Assembly (NCBI GenBank): GCA_902574035.1
Contig: CACGMC010000002.1
Span: forward strand, 202,865-266,864
DNA length: 64,000 nt
Reading direction: 5' to 3'
Source: an uncultured Pelagibacteraceae bacterium
Lineage (GTDB): Bacteria; Pseudomonadota; Alphaproteobacteria; Pelagibacterales; Pelagibacteraceae
Below, piece by piece: positions 1-8,204 of this stretch (position 1 is its first letter; the number at the start of each line of letters is the position of its first letter). A program made the translations under genes and the position numbers. The notes below the pieces were generated by a model. That model was not told the origin of the DNA. It searched no databases and was given only the letters and a program-made list of their open reading frames with translations.

Positions 1-1
1 A

Positions 2-691
2 TACAGTCAATTTATAAAAACTGGCTATGATATCAAATATGATCTTCTTAATGCTAAAAATTTTGGTATTCCTCAAAATAGGGAGAGGCTGTTTGTAATT
101 GGATTTAAAAAAAATACTGAATTTGACTTTCCTAGAAGCATTACACTTAAAAAAACTTTACAAGATCTTTTAGAGGATAAGTTTGACAAAAAATTTTATT
201 TACCACCAAAAGGTATAGCTTTTGTTACAAAACAAAAAAATTTAAAAAAAAGATACACTCAAGTGAATGGTAAAATAGCTTTGTGCCAAAAAAGAAATCA
301 GCAATTTAATTGGCATGGTGATTTTGTACAGGTAGGTAAATCAAATATTAAAAAATATATTCTTTCAGATAAAGTTAAAAAATATGTTTTAAGTTCTGGC
401 ACCAAAGGATTTTATTCAAAACCTGAAATTGATCTTGAAGTTGCTAGACCTTTAGTTTCAACTATGCATAAGATGCACCGGTCAGGTGTCGATAACTATA
501 TAACCGTAAAAAAAGGTAAAATTAGAAAATTAACACCGAGAGAATGTTTAAGATTAATGGGGTTTCCCGATAATTTTAAACAGGTAGTTTCTGATACTCA
601 ACTTTACCGTCAAACAGGTAATAGTATAGTCGTTAATATTATTACTGCGTTATTTAAAGAGATGGATATTAGCAAATATGGTGCGAAATGA
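2..691 (+). CDS. DNA (cytosine-5-)methyltransferase, C-terminal part (5' end outside window)
   Basis: Frame open from base 2 (…NAKNFGIPQNRERLFVIGF…) into ORF 263..691; C-terminal C5-MTase motifs 'LTPRECLRLMGFPDNF' and 'RQTGNSIVV'. Confidence 0.9.
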   Translation, partial: YSQFIKTGYDIKYDLLNAKNFGIPQNRERLFVIGFKKNTEFDFPRSITLKKTLQDLLEDKFDKKFYLPPKGIAFVTKQKNLKKRYTQVNGKIALCQKRNQQFNWHGDFVQVGKSNIKKYILSDKVKKYVLSSGTKGFYSKPEIDLEVARPLVSTMHKMHRSGVDNYITVKKGKIRKLTPRECLRLMGFPDNFKQVVSDTQLYRQTGNSIVVNIITALFKEMDISKYGAK

Positions 692-1647
692 TCTTAAACG
701 AAAAAGAATTTGAATATATAGATTCCTCGGAAAAAATAACCATTGCAGATTCATTTGTTCATCCTGCTCAAAAATTGGGAACAGGTCATGGAGAAGCAAA
801 ATTATATATCGGAAATAAAAGTGATAATCTTTGGAATTTTTTTGGATCAGAAGATGGATTTAAAATAAAAAGCTTCTTAGATAAAAATAATTTATTAGAA
901 TTTATTCAAGATCTTAAACCTGAATATGAAAATCCTAACTTACCATATGAAAAAAAGGAAGATTTGCCTAAACATTTTAATGAGAGGAAAGCAAAGATTA
1001 AAAGTTTAGAGAATATAATTTGGTTTGATATGAAATATCAATCACATTTAAAAGGTCCAAGGGTTTACCTTAATTCTGATGATGAACATTACCAACTTTT
1101 AAGAGAAATACCGTTACCTAGACTGTGTTATTTAATTTTTGCGAAATATAAAAATAAAAATGAATATGTTTTTAAAATAAGGTTATTCACTAATTTTAGA
1201 GAAATTTCAGAAACAAATGAACATCCACAAGTAATAAAACAACAAATAAGTCAAATTCCTGCCGGTGATAGATTGCAAACGATTAGGGTAAGAAAAGGAC
1301 AGCCTGAATTCAGAAAAGCGTTGTTAAAAAAAATACCTTACTGCCCAGTTACAACTGTCACAGATGATCGACTTCTAGAGGCCTGTCATATTAAACCAAG
1401 AAGTAAATGTTCACAAATAGAGCAGAGTGACTCGAATAATGGTATTATGTTAACACCAACCATTCATCAATTATTCGATGATGGTTTTATAACTTTTGAG
1501 GAAAAAAGAATTAAAGTTTCTCCTTATATATCAAAAATAAATTTACAAAAACTTGGAATAGTTGATGGTCAACTATTTGATTTATTGCCTTTAGATGGTA
1601 GAGAAAAATACTTTGAATATCATAAGAACAATATATTCAAATCTTAA
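688..1647 (+). CDS. HNH endonuclease, probable type II restriction enzyme
   Basis: HNH_2-like 'CPVTTVTDDRLLEACHIKPRS…DSNNGIMLTPTIHQLFDDGFITF'; ATGA overlap with the C5 methyltransferase. Confidence 0.8.
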   Translation: MILNEKEFEYIDSSEKITIADSFVHPAQKLGTGHGEAKLYIGNKSDNLWNFFGSEDGFKIKSFLDKNNLLEFIQDLKPEYENPNLPYEKKEDLPKHFNERKAKIKSLENIIWFDMKYQSHLKGPRVYLNSDDEHYQLLREIPLPRLCYLIFAKYKNKNEYVFKIRLFTNFREISETNEHPQVIKQQISQIPAGDRLQTIRVRKGQPEFRKALLKKIPYCPVTTVTDDRLLEACHIKPRSKCSQIEQSDSNNGIMLTPTIHQLFDDGFITFEEKRIKVSPYISKINLQKLGIVDGQLFDLLPLDGREKYFEYHKNNIFKS

Positions 1648-2480
1648 GTACTTTTAAGTCTATTTTTATCATAAAAATATTTATACAAGTTACAACCACA
1701 ATTTTCAGGCGGGTTTGGTGGTTCTTTTAAACTTAACATATCAATTAGTTTGGTTATTTTATCTAAATAATTGTCTATATCTATTTTAACCTTTTCAAAT
1801 TTGTATGAGAATGGAACACTAAAACCTTTCTCTAAATTTATTTTACCTACTGGTAATTCTTCTTCAGGATAAACAAAAACTAATCCAAATAAAGATGGCT
1901 TATCAGATATTGATATCTGTTTGATTTTTTCTAAATTCTTTTCAGCACCTGCATTAATTTTTGCTGGATCAATTGATCTTGGATATCTTTTTTTGTATCT
2001 TTCTTTTAGAAATTCAATATTTGTCTCTAAATTTGAATATAATAAAAAATATGAGTGAAGCTGAGGATCGTATTCATCCACCTTATGCTTTAATTTTGAG
2101 TCGTTAAAAGTATAGTCTTTAGAATTTTTTTTCTTAAATTTTGAGGTCTTGTAATCAATTATCCCACAAGAGCCATCATCAAATTTAATAATGGCATCAC
2201 CTTTTCCCATTAATCTAAAAGGTCTTTCTTTATTATCATATAAAACCTTGGAATAAAAATATTCATTTAAAGGATCGATCACTTGGCCTGGTTTCAAGCT
2301 TTCATCAATTTTATTACTATCGCCTAAAAAAAAATTTTTTTCTATTCCATCTAATGTGCCTGTTATACCGGCAGAAATAGAATTATTTTGTAAATTATAA
2401 TTCTGTTTCATATACAAACAATGACTACAAAGATAAGATAATGAACTTGGAGTAAGAACTATTTCTTTATTATTCATCAA
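1644..2480 (-). CDS. PD-(D/E)XK (RecB/Cas4-like) nuclease-family protein with N- and C-terminal Cys pairs
   Basis: 'GKGDAIIKFDDGSCGIIDYKTSK' core; CxxC near N-terminus (LCSHC) and CxC near C-terminus (NCGCNLYKY). Confidence 0.6.
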   Translation of the reverse strand: MMNNKEIVLTPSSLSYLCSHCLYMKQNYNLQNNSISAGITGTLDGIEKNFFLGDSNKIDESLKPGQVIDPLNEYFYSKVLYDNKERPFRLMGKGDAIIKFDDGSCGIIDYKTSKFKKKNSKDYTFNDSKLKHKVDEYDPQLHSYFLLYSNLETNIEFLKERYKKRYPRSIDPAKINAGAEKNLEKIKQISISDKPSLFGLVFVYPEEELPVGKINLEKGFSVPFSYKFEKVKIDIDNYLDKITKLIDMLSLKEPPNPPENCGCNLYKYFYDKNRLKST

Positions 2481-2497
2481 TCAATTTAACCACTTTT

Positions 2498-3628
2498 TTA
2501 AAGTTTATTTTTTAGTATATCTGAAACTAAATCGGTTGGTAAGTTCTTTGTTTTAAAGCTTTCTAAAACTTTTTCAGTATTAGAAATTTGTTTTTTTATT
2601 TTATTTTGATCTTCTAAGAAACTAGAAACTAATTTACAAATTTCTTTAGGGTTACACTTTGATTGTAATAATTCAGGAATAATCATCTGTCCTGCAGCGA
2701 TATTTAATATATTCGCATATTTAATTTTTACTAACATTTTTACAATTAAAAAATTTATAAAATTCATCTTGTAAATAATTATTGAAGGTATTTTTCTTTT
2801 ACTTATTTCAAGAGAAATGGTGCCAGATTTTGAAACAGCAAAAATTGATTTTTTTAGTATGTGATCTTTAATCTTATCATCAGAAATAATTTCTGTATTA
2901 TTAATTTGGCTTTTATTAATTATATTTTCTAAATTAGATCTTTGCGCTTTTGTCGAGTGAAAAACATATAAAAAATCTTCATACTTTTCATTCATGAGTT
3001 TAATAAAGTCTAATAATATTGGAGTAAGTTTTTTAACTTCACTATCTCTACTTCCTGGAAAAACAGAAATAATTGCTTTATTTTTTTTGATAACTTGATT
3101 AAGTTCAATCTTGTCTTCTTTGTTGGTTTCTAAAAGTGGATGACCAACAAACTCACAACTTACATTTTCCTTTTCCCAATATTTTTTTTCAAATTTAAAT
3201 AAAAGCAAAATATGATCGATAAATTTTTTAATCTTCTTTACTCTTCCCTCTCTCCACACCCAAACCTGTGGGGCTACAAAATGTATTGTTTTTATATTTG
3301 GTGAATTATTTTTTACCTTTTCAGCAACTCGTAATGTGAAATCTGGACTGTCTACTGAAAACAAAATATCTGGTTTAAACTCTAATATTTTTTGAGAAGT
3401 TTCATTTATTTTTCTCTTAATTGTAAATAAGTTTAGTAATACCCGAGTAAAACCTAAGTATGTTACCTCGCTAAGTTTTGAGATTGAATTTATTCCTAAA
3501 GATTTAAGTTCTTCTCCACCCAAGCAAAGATAGGTGATGCTTGGATCTTTAATTTTTAGTTTAGAGATAACTTTAGCAGCTAATTTATCTCCTGAAGGTT
3601 CGCCTGTTAAAATAAAGATTTTCTTCAT
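2498..3628 (-). CDS. lpxB: lipid-A-disaccharide synthase
   Basis: 'ILTGEPSGDKLAAKVI', 'HFVAPQVWVWREGRVKKI', 'VFPGSRDSEV'; in lpx cluster. Confidence 0.93.
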   Translation of the reverse strand: MKKIFILTGEPSGDKLAAKVISKLKIKDPSITYLCLGGEELKSLGINSISKLSEVTYLGFTRVLLNLFTIKRKINETSQKILEFKPDILFSVDSPDFTLRVAEKVKNNSPNIKTIHFVAPQVWVWREGRVKKIKKFIDHILLLFKFEKKYWEKENVSCEFVGHPLLETNKEDKIELNQVIKKNKAIISVFPGSRDSEVKKLTPILLDFIKLMNEKYEDFLYVFHSTKAQRSNLENIINKSQINNTEIISDDKIKDHILKKSIFAVSKSGTISLEISKRKIPSIIIYKMNFINFLIVKMLVKIKYANILNIAAGQMIIPELLQSKCNPKEICKLVSSFLEDQNKIKKQISNTEKVLESFKTKNLPTDLVSDILKNKL

Positions 3629-4686
3629 TTAAACATTCTCCAAATACTGCCGTTATCAGAAATTAAATAAATTTCTCCTGTTTTTTTATGAATTTTAATA
3701 TCTCTTATTCTTCCAATATTTCCCTTAAATATTATTTGTTCAACAACAAATGAGTCTTTAAAACTAATTTTTCTTAATGACTGATCTTTTAACGCTGTAA
3801 CAAGTGCATCTCCATTCCATTCCTTAAATTCTTCCCCTTTGTAAATTGCAATTGCACTTGCTGCTATAGATGGTACCCAGTATTTTATAGCCTTGGTAAA
3901 TCCTGGCTTCCATTTTGGACCAATTTTTGTTCCACTATAATTAGTCCCACCCCATCCTAATATTTTCCAACCATAATTTTCACCATAGTTTGCTGTACCA
4001 AACCAATCACCTCCCTTTGCGCCATGATTGCTTAAATAAATTTTATCATCAAATGGTGATAAAGCCATTCCTTGAGGATTTCTTACGCCTATCTGATAAA
4101 TTTCAGGTAACCAATCATTTTTGTTTTTAAATTTTGGATTATCTTTTGGGATAGACCCATCTAAATTTATTCTAATAATACTGCCAGGATGCTTTTGAGG
4201 ATCTTGGGCAATCATTCCCTCACCTCTTTCTCCAGCCGTTATGAAAAGTTTGTCTTTTTTTATAACTAATCGTGAACCAAAATGATATCCAGAATTAATT
4301 GGGGGTTCAGCTCTAAAAATATTTTTAAAACTTATATTTTTATTATTAAATACTCCTCTTGCAACAGACGTGCTAGAATGCCAATTACCTCTATTTTCAG
4401 AATATGAAACATAAACATATTCATCATGAAATAAAACATCTAACAAACCACCTTGCCCATCTTCTAATACGGATAAATTATGTTTAATAACCGATTTTGT
4501 TTTATCTTTTAAATTTACAACTAAAAGATTTCCAGGTTTTTCTGTAATTAAAATATTAGTTTCATCAATGAAAGATAAACTCCATGGTTTGTTCAACCCA
4601 TCTAATATTTTGATAAGTTTTATTTCAGAGGAATATGAGTAGGAAAAGGTAAAATATATTAAAAGTGATAAGAACGTTTTTTTCAT
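3625..4686 (-). CDS. PQQ-dependent glucose/sorbosone dehydrogenase family protein with signal peptide
   Basis: 'LDGLNKPWSLSFIDE…ITEKPGNL', 'YQIGVRNPQGMALSP', 'NHGAKGGDWFGTANYGENYGW'. Confidence 0.85.
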   Translation of the reverse strand: MKKTFLSLLIYFTFSYSYSSEIKLIKILDGLNKPWSLSFIDETNILITEKPGNLLVVNLKDKTKSVIKHNLSVLEDGQGGLLDVLFHDEYVYVSYSENRGNWHSSTSVARGVFNNKNISFKNIFRAEPPINSGYHFGSRLVIKKDKLFITAGERGEGMIAQDPQKHPGSIIRINLDGSIPKDNPKFKNKNDWLPEIYQIGVRNPQGMALSPFDDKIYLSNHGAKGGDWFGTANYGENYGWKILGWGGTNYSGTKIGPKWKPGFTKAIKYWVPSIAASAIAIYKGEEFKEWNGDALVTALKDQSLRKISFKDSFVVEQIIFKGNIGRIRDIKIHKKTGEIYLISDNGSIWRMFK

Positions 4687-5477
4687 TTTGATAAAATAAA
4701 CATTTTGTTTTTATTTGCAAAATTAATACATTTTTTTCTCTCTAAAAAAATATTTTGTTTATTCTTTACAACAATACCTTTTAAGCCTGCTAACTTACAT
4801 TGTTTTAAAGTTTTTAATCCAACAGTTGGTAAATCAACTCTTAGGTCTTGTTTTTTTTTGGGAAATTTGACTAGTACTCCATTATTTTTAAATTTCTTAT
4901 TTTTTGATTTTTTTAACAAATTTTGAGTACCTCCTCTTCCTTCAATAGCTATAAGTTTATTATTTCTGACTACTGTGCCTTGGCTGAAGTTATATTTATT
5001 CAATTTATTTAATATTAAAATAGCCTTATTAATATCAGCGTTATCAACTCTGCTTGGTTTAATTTTTGTATAGATACCTTTTTTTAAAGTTAGCTCAGGA
5101 CTAAAAAATAAAGAGCTTATGGTTATAATCTTTTCTCTTTTAAAGATTTCAATTATTTCTTTCAAAATAGCTGCATCACCTATCCTAGAGCTTTTTATAA
5201 TTCGTGGCATGTAATAAACACCCTTAAAGTCTAATCTTAATTTAGAAAAATTGGGTTTTGTTACTTTTCCTGCAAAGAGTACCTTTTTGCATTTATTTTC
5301 TTTAAGTAAATTTATAATTTTTCCAAATTGACCAATAGATACTTTTTTAGAGTTTTTATCTTTTTTAAATGTCCTTTTTTTACTTAAATCTATAATTAAA
5401 TATTTTAATTTTTTTCTTTTAATTTTTTTTAGTATTTCTTTTGGAAAATCAGTATCTCCGAATATTAGTCCAATCAT
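4683..5477 (-). CDS. lpxI: UDP-2,3-diacylglucosamine pyrophosphatase LpxI
   Basis: LpxI-type sequence ('GTVVRNNKLIAIEGRGGTQNLL', 'LRVDLPTVGLKT'); between lpxB and lpxA. Confidence 0.85.
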   Translation of the reverse strand: MIGLIFGDTDFPKEILKKIKRKKLKYLIIDLSKKRTFKKDKNSKKVSIGQFGKIINLLKENKCKKVLFAGKVTKPNFSKLRLDFKGVYYMPRIIKSSRIGDAAILKEIIEIFKREKIITISSLFFSPELTLKKGIYTKIKPSRVDNADINKAILILNKLNKYNFSQGTVVRNNKLIAIEGRGGTQNLLKKSKNKKFKNNGVLVKFPKKKQDLRVDLPTVGLKTLKQCKLAGLKGIVVKNKQNIFLERKKCINFANKNKMFILSK

Positions 5478-6259
5478 TATTTAGATAATGGTGTGCAAAT
5501 AGGTCTTTTTTTATCTTTTTCTATAAAATCAATTACCTCTTTAACTAAATCATTCTTTTTAAATTCGCCGTTAATATTAGCTAAATTTTCGTGAAGTTTA
5601 TCTGACGAGAAGATCTTTTTATAAGCTGTATCTAATTCTAAAATTTTTTTATTTTCATATTTTTTTCTCCTTAATCCAATTAAATTTATACCTTGTAAGT
5701 AATTCCTGTTACCAAACGATAAACCGAATGGAATAACATCTTTAAGTACTCCCGTCATACCTCCTATCATCGCCAATCTTCCTATTCTTGTAAATTGTTG
5801 AACTGCTGAATTTCCTCCAATAACAACTGAGTCTTCTAATGTAACATGCCCCCCTAAAGGAACGTTGTTAGCTATGACAACATTATTACCAACTTTACAA
5901 TCATGAGCTATGTGTGAGGAGATCATAAATAGACAATTATTTCCTATAACTGTTTCACCTCCTCCTCCCTCTGTGCCTGGATTTATTGTTACATATTCTC
6001 TGATCATGTTGTTTTCACCAATTAAAACGCTATTTGACTCTCCTTTGTACTTTAAATCTTGTGGCATAGTACCAATACTTGCAAATGGAAAAATTTTTGT
6101 GCCTTTGCCTATTTTCGTATTCCCTTCTATGTGAACATTAGAGATTAGTTCTACATCTTCTTGCAGCTCTACATTTGGTCCGATGTAACAAAAAGGACCA
6201 ACTTTAACGTTATTCCCTATTTTTGCTTTTTTATCTACAAAACTTGAATTGTGTATCAT
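5477..6259 (-). CDS. lpxA: acyl-ACP--UDP-N-acetylglucosamine O-acyltransferase
   Basis: Hexapeptide repeats; 'ISSHIAHDCKVGNNVVIANNVPLGGHV', 'GLRRKKYENKKI'. Confidence 0.94.
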   Translation of the reverse strand: MIHNSSFVDKKAKIGNNVKVGPFCYIGPNVELQEDVELISNVHIEGNTKIGKGTKIFPFASIGTMPQDLKYKGESNSVLIGENNMIREYVTINPGTEGGGGETVIGNNCLFMISSHIAHDCKVGNNVVIANNVPLGGHVTLEDSVVIGGNSAVQQFTRIGRLAMIGGMTGVLKDVIPFGLSFGNRNYLQGINLIGLRRKKYENKKILELDTAYKKIFSSDKLHENLANINGEFKKNDLVKEVIDFIEKDKKRPICTPLSK

Positions 6260-6260
6260 T

Positions 6261-6716
6261 TTACTTCCTATCTACTATAGTCGCTGACCACTCGGCATCT
6301 GCCATTCTTTTTCCTTCAACTTTTGCTGTTCCTTTATATTTCCATACTCTACCGTGAGATCTTATCGCTTCTATTTCTAAGTGCAGTTCACAATCTGGTA
6401 AAACTGGATTTCTAAATTTTGCTTTTTCGACACTCATTAAATAAACTAACTTATTGTCGTATTCTTTAGGATCAATACCACATGCTGTTAGTGCTGCTGC
6501 AGCCTGACCGAATGCCTCTACAATTAAAACTCCTGGCATTACTGGTTGGCCTGGAAAATGTCCTTGAACATAGAATCCATCTTTTTTCACATTCATTATT
6601 GCCGTAGCAGATTTCAAATGAATAATTTTGGTAAGCTTATCTATAAGGAGCATAGGTGCTCTATGTGGAAGTAATTGCTCAATTTCTTTTCTGTCAATAG
6701 TATCTTTTTTAATCAT
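6261..6716 (-). CDS. fabZ: 3-hydroxyacyl-ACP dehydratase FabZ
   Basis: 'LLPHRAPMLLIDK', 'GHFPGQPVMPGVLIVEAFGQAAA'. Confidence 0.95.
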   Translation of the reverse strand: MIKKDTIDRKEIEQLLPHRAPMLLIDKLTKIIHLKSATAIMNVKKDGFYVQGHFPGQPVMPGVLIVEAFGQAAAALTACGIDPKEYDNKLVYLMSVEKAKFRNPVLPDCELHLEIEAIRSHGRVWKYKGTAKVEGKRMADAEWSATIVDRK

Positions 6717-6717
6717 T

Positions 6718-7677
6718 TTATTTTTTTTTTAAGAATTCTTTAAGTGGGACTGCTGGATATCCCATCACAATTGTATCATCAGGTATATCTTTTACTACTC
6801 CGCTGCCCCCACCAATTTTAACATTATTTCCAATTTTTAAGTGTCCTGAAACTCCAGCTTGACCTCCTATTGAAACATTATTTCCCAAGGTAGAACTGCC
6901 CGCGAACCCTACTTGACCGGCTATCATGCAGTTCTCACCAACATTTACATTGTGTGCCATATGAACTTGATTATCTAAGAAAGTATTTTTTCCTATTACA
7001 GTATTACCAATAGATCCCCTATCAATTGTGCAAGAAGCACCTATTTCAACATTATCTTCTAGTATTACTTTACCTACATGAGGAAATCTTAAATTTTTTC
7101 CTTTTAGTGGTATAAATCCAAATCCTTTTAAACCAATTTTAGCTCCATCTTGAATGACAACATTATTGCCTACCACTGTATTTTTAATCATTATTTGTGA
7201 TCCGATTGTACAACTTTTACCTATTAAAACATTTTTTTCTATAATTGTATTGCTTCCTATTATAGAGGATTTACCTATTTTTACGTTTTTTCCAATTAAA
7301 ACATTATTACCAAATTTTACGCCAGGAAATTTTGATTTATTTGGTTTTTTAAGTGAATTATCAGGATAATCTAAATCTGCGTTAGGATAAAATTTCGATG
7401 TAACTTTGGCCAACTCAAATAGCACACTTTTTACTATTATTGCCTCACAAGTTTTAGGCAAATATCTTTTTAAATTTTCCTTAGTTATACAGCTCCCTGC
7501 TTTTGTTTTTTCCGCTAAATTTTTGTATTTCAAAGAGTCAAAAAAAGTTAAATCTAGTTTACCAGCTTTATCTAGGGTTTTTATGTCATTTACTTTGTTA
7601 TTTGAAGTTGAGTGGGAAGGGAATAAAATATTTAATTTAAAAGGTCCTTTGCTTTCAAAAAAAATATTTTTTGACAT
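6718..7677 (-). CDS. lpxD: UDP-3-O-(3-hydroxyacyl)glucosamine N-acyltransferase
   Basis: N-terminal LpxD domain plus hexapeptide repeats; 'LDNQVHMAHNVNVGENCMIAGQVGFAGS'. Confidence 0.94.
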   Translation of the reverse strand: MSKNIFFESKGPFKLNILFPSHSTSNNKVNDIKTLDKAGKLDLTFFDSLKYKNLAEKTKAGSCITKENLKRYLPKTCEAIIVKSVLFELAKVTSKFYPNADLDYPDNSLKKPNKSKFPGVKFGNNVLIGKNVKIGKSSIIGSNTIIEKNVLIGKSCTIGSQIMIKNTVVGNNVVIQDGAKIGLKGFGFIPLKGKNLRFPHVGKVILEDNVEIGASCTIDRGSIGNTVIGKNTFLDNQVHMAHNVNVGENCMIAGQVGFAGSSTLGNNVSIGGQAGVSGHLKIGNNVKIGGGSGVVKDIPDDTIVMGYPAVPLKEFLKKK

Positions 7678-8204
7678 TAATTTAAATTAATTGATTTAAA
7701 TTCCTTATTTAAAATTTCAATAATTTGAGATGTAATTTCGAATTTTTTATCGCCCATTAAGACATTTTTTTTATCAATAACTACCGCGATATTGTTTTCT
7801 TGCATGTATTTACCTAATATGGGGTTAAGATTTTTTAACATTTCGTCACCGGCTCTCTTTCTTTTTTTGGCAACTTCTCTTATTGATTTTTCTCTTTCTT
7901 TATTAAGTTCAAACACCTTTTTTCTTAGTGCATCAGCTTTTTTTTTATATTCCTCTTTTGAGAGAGCGTTTTTTTGACTTATAATTTTATTTTCCTCTTC
8001 TTTTAATTTTTTTGCTGTATCATTGAATTTTTTATTAGAACTGTTTAAAAGATTTTTTAAATAATCCTGAGCTTTTTTTCCTGCTTTACTTTCATTCATT
8101 ACCCTAGAATAGTCTACAAAATAAATATCACTAGCTAAAGTTTTTTCCTCATTTGAAAAAATAAAGATGGATATAAATAAAATTATTTTGAATAAATTTT
8201 TCAT
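7677..8204 (-). CDS. OmpH/Skp-family periplasmic chaperone
   Basis: Signal peptide, 'YFVDYSRVMNESKAGKKAQDYL', coiled coil; between bamA and lpxD. Confidence 0.85.
   Translation of the reverse strand: MKNLFKIILFISIFIFSNEEKTLASDIYFVDYSRVMNESKAGKKAQDYLKNLLNSSNKKFNDTAKKLKEEENKIISQKNALSKEEYKKKADALRKKVFELNKEREKSIREVAKKRKRAGDEMLKNLNPILGKYMQENNIAVVIDKKNVLMGDKKFEITSQIIEILNKEFKSINLN

Noticed and set aside
4705-4926. Plus-strand ORF opposite lpxI, as with most 60-150 aa plus-strand ORFs in the track across 4.7-38.6 kb
   Set aside because: Antisense to strongly recognisable genes, low-complexity Phe/Leu/Ser composition, no domain signature; expected by chance from AT-rich complement frames.
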